This document shows positions 15,592 through 23,527 of a stretch of 46,972 nucleotides of DNA, one piece after another. Source of the DNA: a virus. The DNA is taken from positions 1 through 46,972 of IMG/VR virus record IMGVR_UViG_3300047319_000536. One strand, 5' to 3'. Below the pieces are notes generated by a model. That model did not search any database. It had not been told where the DNA came from and worked only from the letters and a program-made list of their open reading frames with translations. The position numbers and the translations under genes are program-made. Every line of letters begins with the position of its first letter. Within the stretch, counting starts at the first letter, position 1.

Positions 15592-15699
15592 TGTCCGGAC
15601 ACCGGACAGACTCTCCCCTTTTAAGGGGGGAGAGATTGTCCGTCCGGTTGAGTGTCGCTGGACTGTCCGGTTATGTCCGGCTTTGTCCGGCTTGTCCGG
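15592..15699. repeat. Iteron-like TGTCCGG array
   Basis: TGTCCGG starts at 15664, 15674, 15684 and 15693 (steps 10, 10, 9). Further copies are at 15592 and, inverted, at 15602-15608, with a variant at 15637. Additional copies lie inside the helicase gene at 15784, 15842 and 15851, with TGTCCGA at 15799. Helical phasing suggests a protein binds the same face of DNA repeatedly, as at replication iterons. The array covers the 3' end of the helicase gene and the gap after it. Confidence 0.7.
15611..15634. other. Strong hairpin in the helicase / Cys-His gap
   Basis: CTCTCCCC (15611-15618) pairs perfectly with GGGGAGAG (15627-15634) around an 8-base loop. It lies in the 93-bp gap between the helicase stop and the next gene. 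Neither side has the T run of a factor-independent terminator, so an RNA processing, attenuation or stabilising role is more likely. Confidence 0.6.
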
Positions 15700-16789
15700 C
15701 TATCCAAACCTGATCCTGCCAAATGCCAATGATATGAGCAGCTTGCAGCTCGGAAACAGCTCTTCGGAACGCCTTCGACTTACTGTCCGGCTTGTCGCTG
15801 TCCGAGATTGTGCCGGCATCACAATACGACCTCCAGTCAATTGTCCGGGCTGTCCGGGTGCCTGGCGGGATCCTGGATGTTGCAGAAGGTATTGATCCCA
15901 TGTCGTTAATTGTCTCGGCCAGCATCGTGAGTGCTACTCGCGCGGTGGGTGATACTTTGCCTTTGGTGCCACCGAAGTTGTCCCCACTTTCGAGCTCCCG
16001 GATGACGCACGAAGTGATCGGATCGCCATCATCATCGACTCCCAATTGCACCAACTCCAGGCGCGACCGTAGCACCTCGCCCTCGAGCCCGTCCTTCATG
16101 TGCTCCACTGTCACGATGATGTTGTTGGCCTCATCCCGCTTGACGGCCAGCTGGGCGTCGCAGGCGCCGGTCAGGGAGGTGTGCCCGCGCGGTCTGGAGC
16201 CATCGACGCCACAATGGTGCACGATGATCACGACGCACCCAAAGGCTTCCCTGATGGCGTCAGCAGCCCTGACATACTTACCCATGTCCTCGTCATTGCT
16301 CTCGCTGCCGACCAGGCTCCGATTGAGCGTGTCGAGCACCACCACCGCCGGCGTCGCCACCTGGGCCCGAATAGCCGCGATCAGCAACCGGTGATCGGCG
16401 ATCAGGTCCATCACGGTCGGCACCAGGTAGAACGGCGCCTCGACGATCGCGTGCTGTCTCCTAAAGGCCTCGGCTCGAGCTCTGAACCCATCGGCCCCCT
16501 CAAAGGCACAATACACCACCGACCCAGGCGCAACCCGGTGTGAACGATACTCCCACCCCATCGCCACATGCATCACCAGGTCGAAGGTCCAGAACGATTT
16601 GCCGCATTTCGGTGGGCCCCACACCACCACCAGGCCGACCCGCGGGATCAATCCTTTCACCAGGTACACCGAGACATGCCCAGGCTGCAGCTCGACAAAC
16701 GGGATCAGCCGAAACCGCTGCCGGTCCTTGAGCGACACCACACGATCGATCGGCACGAACCCTTCCTCGAAACCATCATTGTCGGCCAC
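15671..16789 (-). CDS. RepA-like replicative helicase (AAA_25/RecA fold)
   Basis: A 372-aa NTPase. Walker A GPPKCGKS lies at about residues 58-65 after VGLVVVW; Walker B is VVVLDTLNR; a later VVIIVHHCG is the usual sensor segment of the RSF1010 RepA / AAA_25 group. These hexameric enzymes unwind DNA at phage and plasmid origins. A GTG at 16789 with GGAGGG six bases upstream is the preferred start, overlapping the primase gene by 14 bp; ATG at 16807 is an alternative. The C-terminal 100 residues vary and their coding DNA holds TGTCCGG repeats, recalling lambda, whose origin lies inside a replication gene. Confidence 0.85.
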   Translation of the reverse strand: MADNDGFEEGFVPIDRVVSLKDRQRFRLIPFVELQPGHVSVYLVKGLIPRVGLVVVWGPPKCGKSFWTFDLVMHVAMGWEYRSHRVAPGSVVYCAFEGADGFRARAEAFRRQHAIVEAPFYLVPTVMDLIADHRLLIAAIRAQVATPAVVVLDTLNRSLVGSESNDEDMGKYVRAADAIREAFGCVVIIVHHCGVDGSRPRGHTSLTGACDAQLAVKRDEANNIIVTVEHMKDGLEGEVLRSRLELVQLGVDDDGDPITSCVIRELESGDNFGGTKGKVSPTARVALTMLAETINDMGSIPSATSRIPPGTRTARTIDWRSYCDAGTISDSDKPDSKSKAFRRAVSELQAAHIIGIWQDQVWIAGQAGQSRT

Positions 16790-17696
16790 AGCGATCCCTC
16801 CACACATCGGCAGGATCCCAGCCCTCACGTTCCGGCACCTTGACCAGCACGCTCCGCTCATGCGTCTGCCACCATCGATCGCGACACAGACGCGCAGCAC
16901 GCAAGCCGGCGACGTCATGATCGGCCCAGATGATCAGGCCGTCGAGCGCCTCGTCGAACATCGGCAGCCGCTCGACAGCTCCGGCCGATCCCAGCGCCCA
17001 CACCGGCGCCTGGTCCATGCCTGGCTTTGGCTGCTCCACCATCGCAAACACCGACAGCGCGCTCTCGAGCCCCTCGGTGACGTTGAGCAGACACGGCATG
17101 TCGATGCGGCTGTAGATGCCCAGCATCATCGCGGCGTGGCTCACCGGCCCCAGCATCATGGTCCCGTCTTTGCGATCGTCAACCAGGTAGATCCGCTGTA
17201 CCGCCTGGACGATCGATGGCGTCACCAGGTCGCGCATCACCATCACGATCGCAGGCTGCACCGCCTTGCCGCGCGGGCACTGAGGATGAAACCGGATGTC
17301 CTCGAATTGCCTGGCAACCGACCAGATGTCGCGGCTCTCGAGATAGCGCTGCGCCATCGTGCCGTGACACAGGATCGCATCGTCAAAGATCCTGCGCGCC
17401 CGATCGCGCATCGCGAGCGCATCCGTTTCATGTGAAACCTTAGCCGCTGTCTGTGTCTGTCGATCTCTGTCTGTATCGGAAGCACGTCCTTCCCACAGGC
17501 CGCGCCGCCTGAGCGCGGCGATGATCTCGACCGGCGAACATTGCGCCGACAGACATCTCACCTGCACCGCACCGGTCTTGCCTTCAAAAATGATGCAGCT
17601 CGGCTGTTCGTCATCATGCGCGGGGCAGCACACCTTCCACTGCCGGCCGTATTTCTTTTTGGCTCCAAGCGCACGGGCGAGCTGCTCTGCATTCAT
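16776..17696 (-). CDS. Primase with CHC2-like zinc finger and Toprim domain
   Basis: A 306-aa protein. Residues 23-55 form a zinc-binding site: CCPAH (Cys24, His27), then Cys48 and Cys53. After a linker (70-95) comes a catalytic part with Toprim signatures: Glu208 in VTEGLESALS and Asp259/Asp261 in IIWADHDVAG. This is the domain pair of DnaG-like phage primases (DUF7146/Toprim_3 group), which lay RNA primers for DNA synthesis. It is followed directly by the helicase, a typical primase-helicase pair. The linker region is coded by a TGTC repeat array that gives a DTDRDRQTQT sequence. Confidence 0.9.
   Translation of the reverse strand: MNAEQLARALGAKKKYGRQWKVCCPAHDDEQPSCIIFEGKTGAVQVRCLSAQCSPVEIIAALRRRGLWEGRASDTDRDRQTQTAAKVSHETDALAMRDRARRIFDDAILCHGTMAQRYLESRDIWSVARQFEDIRFHPQCPRGKAVQPAIVMVMRDLVTPSIVQAVQRIYLVDDRKDGTMMLGPVSHAAMMLGIYSRIDMPCLLNVTEGLESALSVFAMVEQPKPGMDQAPVWALGSAGAVERLPMFDEALDGLIIWADHDVAGLRAARLCRDRWWQTHERSVLVKVPEREGWDPADVWRDRCGRQ
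17447..17474. repeat. Phased CTGT repeats inside primase gene
   Basis: CTGT starts at 17447, 17457 and 17467, with extra copies at 17451 and 17471: two words per 10-bp turn. The repeats fall in the primase linker, where they are read as alternating Asp, Arg, Gln and Thr. The same word and spacing recur in intergenic DNA at 23.6 and 25.0 kb. Confidence 0.65.
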
Positions 17697-18148
17697 GCGG
17701 TGCCTCCCGCATGCCTGGCGTTAACAGCCATCTTGTCGTGCCAGAGCCGATGGCACTTGCGGCACAGATACGACACCGGCCAATGCATCGCATCCTCACC
17801 AAACACGCTCCAGGGTGCCCAATGGTGCAGCTCGACACCACTGACCTCGTCGCCACAGGCCTCGCAGGCCGGCAGCTCCCAGGAGCGCGCGAACGCCGCA
17901 CGATCGGCATACTCCATCGTCAGGGGATCCAGCTTGGCGTGCGCAATCGCGCCACCACAGCAGCGACCGCACACCTCGCAATAGATCTTGTATTGCTTGA
18001 CACCGTTCTGTGCGACCAGGGCCCTGACCGCGTAGCGCCGATTGCAGCCGCACATCGCCCAGCCATAGGCATACTTGCCCCAGCCACGCTGCCGCAGCTC
18101 AGCGAGATCAAACGTCAGTGGTTGCTGCAGCCGATCGGTGGCGCTCAT
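17693..18148 (-). CDS. HNH-type zinc protein / endonuclease
   Basis: A protein of about 151 residues. The C-terminal part reads CEACG, then VELHHWAPW, then CRKCHRLWH: two zinc-binding Cys pairs flanking an HH motif and a final His, the layout of the HNH fold. The N-terminal half has another Cys set (CGCNRR and CEVCGRCCG), suggesting a second zinc site. HNH proteins in this place may nick DNA for replication or packaging. The start is ATG at 18148 (one-base overlap with the preceding stop) or GTG at 18151. It overlaps the primase ATG by four bases. Confidence 0.8.
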   Translation of the reverse strand: MSATDRLQQPLTFDLAELRQRGWGKYAYGWAMCGCNRRYAVRALVAQNGVKQYKIYCEVCGRCCGGAIAHAKLDPLTMEYADRAAFARSWELPACEACGDEVSGVELHHWAPWSVFGEDAMHWPVSYLCRKCHRLWHDKMAVNARHAGGTA

Positions 18149-18537
18149 CACTCACCTGTCCTTTCGGACAATGTCCCAAGGGACAATGACACTGTGTCGC
18201 AGCCAGGTCGGGGCGCGACGATCCACCGGTGCGCTTCCTTACCCGATCGATTGACACCGCGGCCCTGGTTCATGATCCAACCCCTGCAGCGCAGCTCGGA
18301 GACCCGCGGCCGGATCGTGAGGACGCTCTCATCGAGCGCGGCCGCAATCTCATCGGCGGTGTGACCTGGATGCCGGCAGATGAAGTCATAGACCAGCTTG
18401 CGCAGGCGCCCGGCCAACGGCTCCATCGCCTCGGCTGCTTCGCGCGAGGTCTCACCCTCCTTGAACCCAGGCGCGTGCGGATACCGAGCGGCATAGTCGA
18501 ACAGGTCAGGATCATCGTCATCATCATCGGGGCACAT
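18148..18537 (-). CDS. Winged-helix protein
   Basis: A 129-aa protein. The start is acidic (PDDDDDDPDLFDYA), and residues 40-90 give a winged helix: LRKLVYDFICRHPGHTADEI, then AAALDESVLTIRPRVSELRC, then RGWIMNQG. Similar small winged-helix proteins occur next to phage replication genes and can act as initiators or helicase loaders. The ATG at 18537 shares its A with the VRR-NUC stop. Its last 15 residues are encoded by a cluster of palindromes. Confidence 0.75.
   Translation of the reverse strand: MCPDDDDDDPDLFDYAARYPHAPGFKEGETSREAAEAMEPLAGRLRKLVYDFICRHPGHTADEIAAALDESVLTIRPRVSELRCRGWIMNQGRGVNRSGKEAHRWIVAPRPGCDTVSLSLGTLSERTGE
18157..18198. promoter_or_regulatory. Cluster of palindromes at the end of the winged-helix gene
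   Basis: Three dyads lie end to end: TGTCC-TTTC-GGACA (18157-18170), TGTCCC-AA-GGGACA (18172-18185) and GACAC-T-GTGTC (18188-18198). The second has the same 6+2+6 geometry as the operators at 27.2 kb, with TGTC half-sites. They sit inside coding sequence, just before the HNH gene. Confidence 0.55.
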
Positions 18538-18953
18538 CACTGCACCTCGATGGTTGAAGGAAGGATGCCGAGGCTCTTCAGCGTCGCCACCGCATCGTCG
18601 AACGAGTCGGTGACCAGCACTGCAAAGCCGCACACGGCGAGATGCGCGATCACGTCGGCCTGGTCGTCACTGACCCGACCCGACCCCTTGCGCTTCAGCT
18701 CGAGGAAAAACATCCGGCTGTCGCGACCGGCAAAAATGAAATCCGGCCAGCCAGGCATCACGCCCATCCGCTTCAGCCGGGCGCCGGTGATCGGATCACG
18801 GTTCTCGCCCATCGGCAGGTGGGTCCAGCGCCAGGACGGCGAGCCCCACCGCTTCAACAGATCGGCGATCATGCAGTGAGTCGCGTATTCCTTCGCCGAT
18901 GGTGCGCGCACCCCACGTTGTCGCTTGCCTCTAAACAACGACAATTGCCGCAC
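18537..18953 (-). CDS. VRR-NUC domain nuclease
   Basis: A 138-aa protein of the VRR-NUC (PD-(D/E)XK) family, as in FAN1-type and stand-alone phage nucleases. Catalytic residues are visible: Asp71 in MPGWPDFIF and Glu85-x-Lys87 in FFLELKRKG, followed by a conserved Ser-Asp-Asp-Gln helix. Such nucleases act on branched DNA in replication or repair. It is second in the leftward operon and overlaps the winged-helix gene. Length fits the stand-alone phage form. Confidence 0.88.
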   Translation of the reverse strand: MRQLSLFRGKRQRGVRAPSAKEYATHCMIADLLKRWGSPSWRWTHLPMGENRDPITGARLKRMGVMPGWPDFIFAGRDSRMFFLELKRKGSGRVSDDQADVIAHLAVCGFAVLVTDSFDDAVATLKSLGILPSTIEVQ

Positions 18954-18976
18954 AGACGTCTCCGCACGTTTTTTAC

Positions 18977-19213
18977 TTATGCCGATTTGCGGAAGTCACC
19001 GAGAAAACCGAACAGCTCCAGCGGCGCGTAGTAGCCCTTGTCCTCCAGCGCCACCTTGAGGATGAAGTAGTATTTTGGAGGGATCCTGGCGTGCTTGCCT
19101 GGACGTTTCCAGTTGCACACGCCACTGGCGAGACACCCGGTCAGCCGCGCCGCCTGCGCCGGCCCACCCAGCGCCTTGATGATTTCATCGACAGTCCAGA
19201 CCGGCTGCAGCAT
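18977..19213 (-). CDS. Cro/YdaS-like HTH regulator opening the replication operon
   Basis: A 78-aa DNA-binding protein with WTVDEIIKALGGPAQAARLT, then SGVCNWKRPG, then ARIPPKYYFILKVALEDKGY. The order LGG..A..L....V.NW.....IP.KYY matches the rightward regulator at 11413-11760, so the two are paralogues. The start ATG at 19213 has no clear ribosome site; an in-frame GTG 4 codons upstream is another option. It probably controls its own operon and the divergent recombination operon. Confidence 0.75.
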   Translation of the reverse strand: MLQPVWTVDEIIKALGGPAQAARLTGCLASGVCNWKRPGKHARIPPKYYFILKVALEDKGYYAPLELFGFLGDFRKSA

Positions 19214-19596
19214 GGCACTCACGACGGTTGATTTTGTTTTTCGCCGTCGCACACCAGCGCCGCACATCTAGAACAGCGCGCGCAGAAAACGCAAATTTCA
19301 CAGACAAACACAGACAGAGCTAGACAGCGCAACATGTTGCAGACACGCACAGACAACGGAAAACAGTTCCAAAAAAAATCACAAAAAATGAGCTTGAATT
19401 TTCTGAATGCCGGGATCAATCTCCCGCCCCGTCACGCCACCGTAGACGTGACACATGAGCGATCCGGTTGTGCGACGGTTCCCTCATCAAGACTTCGACG
19501 GCAACATTTTAGTCGACAACACGCGCGACCCCACGAACGACCAAACCACCAAGCCCGTTGTGCTGACGAGATCTCAACTCGCCAGGAGGGAATGCC
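19214..19596. promoter_or_regulatory. Divergent control region with phased AGACA repeats
   Basis: This 383-bp gap separates the leftward replication operon from the rightward recombination operon. AGACA (complement of TGTCT) starts at 19302, 19312, 19322, 19341 and 19351, in phase with 10-bp turns. A perfect 12-base palindrome GCAACATGTTGC (19329-19340) sits among them. An AT-rich stretch is at 19355-19405. A frame starting at 19455 could encode a short leader peptide but is weak. This is the likely early switch region. Confidence 0.65.
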
Positions 19597-20409
19597 ATGT
19601 TCAGTGCCGTCGATCGCGCCGGCTACCTCGGCGCCAGCGATATGCCATGGATCATGGGCGACAAGAAGCCGCCCGAGATCCTGCGCTGGTGGGAATGCAA
19701 GGTCGGCCTCAGAGAACAGGATCCGCCCAATTGGGCGATGCGGCTCGGCTCGCTCGTCGGTGACGCCATCGTCGACGAGTACGAGCGCTCCAACCTGGGC
19801 GCCGGCAACCTCATCACCCGGCGCCAGGAAGTGGTGCCCTCGCCGCTCAACGATCGGTTCCGATCGACGCTCGACGGTTTCATGGCTTCGCGCAACGCGG
19901 TGATCGAGGCCAAGTTTGCCTCCCCCTTCATGAGCCGCGACACCCTGTTCAGCTATTACTATCCGCAAGTCGCAATGCAGATGCACTGCACCGATGCGTC
20001 GACCGGGTTCCTGGTGATCGCGCAAGGCACCAACGATCCGATCGAGATCGAGTGCGTGCGCAGCCAGGAGTATGAGGACGAGCTCCTGGTGCGCTGCGCG
20101 GCGATGCTGCTCTCGATGGACACCATGTGCCCACCGGTCGATGTGCCGGCGCCGGTGATCGTGCCGCCGGAGAGATGGCGCACCATCAACCTGCTCGACG
20201 TCAACGTCACACCGCCCAACTGGGCGGCCGCGCTGACCTACGAGCTCGCCACCTATGAGTTCACCCGCAAGGATGCCGAGACCCACGAACTCGCCGGCAA
20301 GGTCGCCAAGGAGCTGGTGCCCGACGACGTCGGCCGCGTGATCGCCCCCGACCACATCATCGCCCGCAATAAAAAGGGCTCGCTCGCCATCACCCGGAGA
20401 ACGTCATGA
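19597..20409 (+). CDS. YqaJ-family (lambda exonuclease-like) recombinase
   Basis: A 270-aa exonuclease that trims double-stranded ends to give single strands for annealing. Signs: the N-terminal GASDMPWIMG motif, Asp93 in STLDGFM, Glu104-x-Lys106 in VIEAKFAS, and a Tyr/Gln-rich YYYPQVAMQMHC segment, all in lambda Exo/YqaJ order. AGGAGGGAATGCC precedes the ATG. It overlaps the Erf gene by ATGA, so both are made together as a phage recombination pair. Confidence 0.9.
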   Translation: MFSAVDRAGYLGASDMPWIMGDKKPPEILRWWECKVGLREQDPPNWAMRLGSLVGDAIVDEYERSNLGAGNLITRRQEVVPSPLNDRFRSTLDGFMASRNAVIEAKFASPFMSRDTLFSYYYPQVAMQMHCTDASTGFLVIAQGTNDPIEIECVRSQEYEDELLVRCAAMLLSMDTMCPPVDVPAPVIVPPERWRTINLLDVNVTPPNWAAALTYELATYEFTRKDAETHELAGKVAKELVPDDVGRVIAPDHIIARNKKGSLAITRRTS

Positions 20410-21248
20410 ACATTCCAACCACCAACACCGCGCCTCCCGGCCTGCCCGACATCATCGGCCGCGCCGCGGCCGATCCATCGATCGACATCGACAAGCTGCA
20501 GCGACTCCTCGACATGCAGGAGGCTGGCGAGATCCGCGCCGGCGACAAGGCCTTCACCGCCGCACACGCCGCGGCCGAGGCCGAGATGGAGACCATCAAC
20601 ACCGATGCCAACAATCCGCAGACCCGGTCGAAGTATGCCACCTTCGCCCAGGTCGATCGCGCCGCGCGGCCGATCTACACCAAACACGGTTTTGCCATCT
20701 CGTTTACCACCGAGCCGATGGGCACGCCGGAGTCGCTGCTGGTGGTCGGCACGCTGTCGCATCGCCAGGGCGGATCCCGCCGCTACCAGGTGCCGGTGCC
20801 GATCGTCACCAAGGGTTTCAAGGGCACCGAGATGATGACGCCGATCCACGCCACCATGGCGTCGATCTCCTACGGCAAGCGCAACCTCGAAATCATGATG
20901 TTTAACCTGGCGATCGGTGAGGACACCGACGGCAATGCACCCAGGCAGGCGCCGCGGCCGCCGCCCAGGGAGCACGTCGACCCGCAGACCGGCGAGGTCA
21001 CCACCACGGCAACAGTCGAGCCGATGGCTCACCAGACGCCCGGCATGATCGAGTGGCTCGCCGACGACAATTGGGCGAGCTGGGGTTATCGCTTCCTGGC
21101 GCACCTGCGCACGGCGAACAGCGCCGACGAGGTGCAGCAGTGGGAGGATCTCAACAAGTCGACACTCGACATGATGAGCACCGACAAGCCGGCCTCGCGC
21201 GCCAATCTGCGCGCCTCCGTCACCGCGTTCCGGAAAGGCTTTGCCTGA
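20406..21248 (+). CDS. erf: Erf-family single-strand annealing protein
   Basis: A 280-aa protein with the ERF core at residues 60-175: YATFAQVDRAARPIYTKHGF, then AISFTTEP, then TPIHATMASISYGKR. Erf proteins coat single-stranded DNA and anneal matching strands, and help circularise genomes. The C-terminal part (after a Pro-rich linker near residues 180-200) is a separate helical region. Partner of the exonuclease just upstream. Confidence 0.9.
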   Translation: MNIPTTNTAPPGLPDIIGRAAADPSIDIDKLQRLLDMQEAGEIRAGDKAFTAAHAAAEAEMETINTDANNPQTRSKYATFAQVDRAARPIYTKHGFAISFTTEPMGTPESLLVVGTLSHRQGGSRRYQVPVPIVTKGFKGTEMMTPIHATMASISYGKRNLEIMMFNLAIGEDTDGNAPRQAPRPPPREHVDPQTGEVTTTATVEPMAHQTPGMIEWLADDNWASWGYRFLAHLRTANSADEVQQWEDLNKSTLDMMSTDKPASRANLRASVTAFRKGFA

Positions 21249-21631
21249 TGCGCTGGACGCCCACCCGATCCGGCCTGATCCCGTTCGACCTGCCGGCGCG
21301 CGAGTTTCTCAAAGGCCTCAAGTCAGCCGAGCCGATCGAGCTCGAGGCGCTGCATCCGCGCGACATGTTTGAGCACCGCAAGATCTTTGCCCAGATCGCC
21401 GAGCTGGCGAAGGCCCTGGGCCGCGATCCGGAGCGGGTCCGCGCCGAGCTCCTGTTCAAGACTGGAAATTTTCAGCACCTCGGCGAGATGAGCGGAAAAA
21501 CCTTGATCTGTGTCAACTCCATGAGCCGCAAACACATGACGGACCATGAGCTGCACGCCTTCTGGGATGACGCCCAGCAGATCATCGAGACCGAGCTGCT
21601 GCCGCAGATCCGATCACTCGAGCCAGGGTGA
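21248..21631 (+). CDS. 127-aa DUF1367-like phage protein
   Basis: Begins MRWTPTRSGLIPFDLPAREF and contains RDMFEHRKIFAQIAELAKAL followed by LLFKTGNFQ and a helical end (HELHAFWDDAQQIIETELLP). The layout, with an HRKIFA-like segment after a KxG/Pro-rich start, resembles the DUF1367 proteins of lambdoid phages found near recombination genes. Starts with a one-base overlap with the Erf stop. Function unknown; family match by eye. Confidence 0.6.
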   Translation: MRWTPTRSGLIPFDLPAREFLKGLKSAEPIELEALHPRDMFEHRKIFAQIAELAKALGRDPERVRAELLFKTGNFQHLGEMSGKTLICVNSMSRKHMTDHELHAFWDDAQQIIETELLPQIRSLEPG

Positions 21632-21704
21632 CCTGGTTCGGGTTGGTCCGAAGCCCCGCCGCGTCGTCGCACAAGCGATTGCAGCGGGGTGGAGGACCAA
21701 AGCA

Positions 21705-21842
21705 ATGACCTGCAGGTGGTCTCCATGGCGCCTGCTGGCTGTCCGCGCCTCGCCGTTCAAAGGCCCCCTGCTGGCGGCGAGGCGATGGACCAACAGAGGG
21801 AGTGCAACATGCCGGAATACAACAATGGCCACGACGCCGTAG
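21705..21842 (+). CDS. 45-aa small protein (tentative)
   Basis: A short frame in the gap after the DUF1367-like gene with a GGAGGA site eight bases before its ATG. The product is Arg/Trp/Ala-rich (MTCRWSPWRLLAVRASPFKG) and has no family. Its end overlaps the next gene by 34 bp. It is listed because the ribosome site is good and the 177-bp gap is otherwise empty. Confidence 0.3.
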   Translation: MTCRWSPWRLLAVRASPFKGPLLAARRWTNRGSATCRNTTMATTP

Positions 21843-22213
21843 AACTCGACGAGCTCGCCGGCCGCGATGCCCAGCGCATCGCCGCACGCAATCCACTACC
21901 AGGCCTGACACAGTCGCAGCGCGTGATCGAGCCGAGCAGCAACAAGGAGCCGCCGTCGCAGTCGTCGCATGACAAGATGCTGGATGCGGTCGACCGCATC
22001 GCCGATCAATGGATCGCGCAGCTCGAGGCTGTCCGCGTCAATACCCAGATCATCGAGCAGATGGTGCTGACCGCCGTCAACAAGGTGAAGCACGATCTGA
22101 CCGAGCTGCAGCTGCTCGGCGCCGCGGTGACACAGGAGGCGAAGCGCGGTGAAGAGGTCTGCCACCAGCTCACCGGCAAGATCAAGCAAGTGCTGGAAGG
22201 CCGCGCACCGTGA
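21809..22213 (+). CDS. 134-aa hypothetical protein
   Basis: An acidic start (MPEYNNGHDAVELDELAGRD) is followed by a Ser/Gln-rich linker and a long helical C-half (DAVDRIADQWIAQLEAVRVN through VCHQLTGKIKQVLEG), probably a coiled coil. The ATG at 21809 has GAGGGAG six bases upstream. Located in the recombination operon; function unknown. Confidence 0.65.
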   Translation: MPEYNNGHDAVELDELAGRDAQRIAARNPLPGLTQSQRVIEPSSNKEPPSQSSHDKMLDAVDRIADQWIAQLEAVRVNTQIIEQMVLTAVNKVKHDLTELQLLGAAVTQEAKRGEEVCHQLTGKIKQVLEGRAP

Positions 22214-22494
22214 CCACCTCGAGGCGATACGCCGCTTTGCGCTGGTGGGATCTGCACGGCCAGGATCCCGCCCTGGTGCTGCTCGGCAAGCGGCCGACCT
22301 CGCGCATGAACCGGCTGATGGCGCGCGAGGGACAACTGGTCAGGATCCCGCGCGATCGCTGGCTCCTGACCCAGGCCGGCCGCGATGTGCTGGCAACCAG
22401 GCGACAACGAAGGAAGAAGCGAGATGCAACAGCTGAACCGCAAGATCGAGAACATCGAGATGCCGGACAACATCCGCCGGCTGCCGATCGATGA
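22210..22494 (+). CDS. 94-aa small basic protein, GTG start
   Basis: Starts at a GTG overlapping the previous stop (GTGA). The first 70 residues look like a winged-helix-like unit: RYAALRWWDLHGQDP, then RMNRLMAREGQLVRI, then PRDRWLLTQAGRDVL. The C-terminal 25 residues overlap the next gene and may not be conserved. Likely DNA-binding, but no firm family. Confidence 0.5.
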   Translation: MTTSRRYAALRWWDLHGQDPALVLLGKRPTSRMNRLMAREGQLVRIPRDRWLLTQAGRDVLATRRQRRKKRDATAEPQDREHRDAGQHPPAADR

Positions 22495-23074
22495 CCGCGG
22501 CTATCCCATCCCCTGGTTCGTGCCGACCGTCGACGGCAAGCCGGAGTTTCGCGCGATGGACCCGGAAAAGTTCGGCATCGCGGTGCGGCTGAAACGCTGC
22601 TGGCTGTGCGGCCAGCCGCTCGGCGTTCACATGTGCTTTCCGATCGGCCCGATGTGCATGGTGACGCGAACGATCGGCGAGCCGCCATCGCACCACCAGT
22701 GTGCGCTCTATGGCGTCAAGGCCTGCCCGTTCCTGACCCAGCCCAGGATGCGCCGCAACGAGAAGGATCTGCCGGCGGACGCCGAATATGCGGAGGGTGC
22801 AATCCTGCGCAACCCCGGCGTGATCGCGCTCTACACCACCAAGACCTACAAGATCCTGCGGCTGACCAGGTCGATCCTGTTCCAGCTCGGTGAGCCCGAG
22901 CGCCAGCCGGAATATTTCTGCGAGGGGCGCCAGGCCACGCGCGAGGAGATCATGGCCTCGATCGACAGTGGCCTGCCGCTGCTCCGCAAGGATGCCGAGC
23001 AATACGACGGCGCCGAAGGCCTGGCCGAGCTCACCAGGTCGATCGGCCGTGCCATGACGCTGGTGCCGGCATGA
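22424..23074 (+). CDS. 216-aa Cys-rich conserved phage protein
   Basis: Contains IDDRGYPIPWFVPTVDGKPE at residues 20-40, then a Cys cluster CWLCGQPLG, CFPIGPMC and HHQCALYGVKACPF, probably a zinc-binding core. A helical C-half follows. Proteins with this layout (PVD.rGYPVPWFV, C.vCG..lg) occur in many temperate phages and their role is unknown. GGAAGAAG precedes the ATG at 22424, which lies within the end of the previous gene. Confidence 0.7.
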   Translation: MQQLNRKIENIEMPDNIRRLPIDDRGYPIPWFVPTVDGKPEFRAMDPEKFGIAVRLKRCWLCGQPLGVHMCFPIGPMCMVTRTIGEPPSHHQCALYGVKACPFLTQPRMRRNEKDLPADAEYAEGAILRNPGVIALYTTKTYKILRLTRSILFQLGEPERQPEYFCEGRQATREEIMASIDSGLPLLRKDAEQYDGAEGLAELTRSIGRAMTLVPA

Positions 23075-23283
23075 GGAAGCTCAAAACACTCCCCGTCCCG
23101 CCGCCCGAGCGGCTGTCGCTGACGGCGGACGAGGCCTCCGGTCTCACCGGCATCGCCGCCGGCAAGATCCGCGAGCTGTGCAAACAGGGTAAGCTGCCAC
23201 ACGTCAGGCTCGGCCGCCGCATCATCATCCGGCGCGTCGACCTGGAGACCTTCGTCGACCCGAGCAGGAGGGCAGCGGAATAA
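23071..23283 (+). CDS. Excisionase-like MerR/HTH_17 protein
   Basis: A 70-aa protein with a small winged helix: SLTADEASGLTGIAAGKIRE, then LCKQGKLPHVRLGRRIIIRR, then VDLETFVD. This is the HTH_17/excisionase pattern used by phage Xis proteins to bend attachment-site DNA and steer the integrase to excision. It overlaps the preceding gene by ATGA and is followed by the attP-like region and integrase, which supports the call. A regulatory role is also possible. Confidence 0.75.
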   Translation: MRKLKTLPVPPPERLSLTADEASGLTGIAAGKIRELCKQGKLPHVRLGRRIIIRRVDLETFVDPSRRAAE

Positions 23284-23527
23284 GCCGGGGACACTTTCGA
23301 CGGCCAGCGGGAGGGTCGAGGAAAGGAAGCCAGCCTGCGGCCCCGGCACCCGACAGGGGCATACTCCGTTCAAGGCTGGCGACTCTCGCACTTATAAAGT
23401 TGGCAATTCACTGGACGACGCCAGCGGTATCATTGTCCCCTAGATATGGTAGACCAGTGAATTATCTTTTTCATTCAAATCGCGCATTGATTGTTGAGTC
23501 GCATCAATGCTTTAAGGGCATAGTGCA

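Noticed and set aside
19455-19763. 102-aa frame upstream of the exonuclease gene
   Set aside because: Only its first part lies outside the exonuclease; the rest is an off-frame reading rich in Arg. No good ribosome site. A leader peptide cannot be excluded but is not supported.
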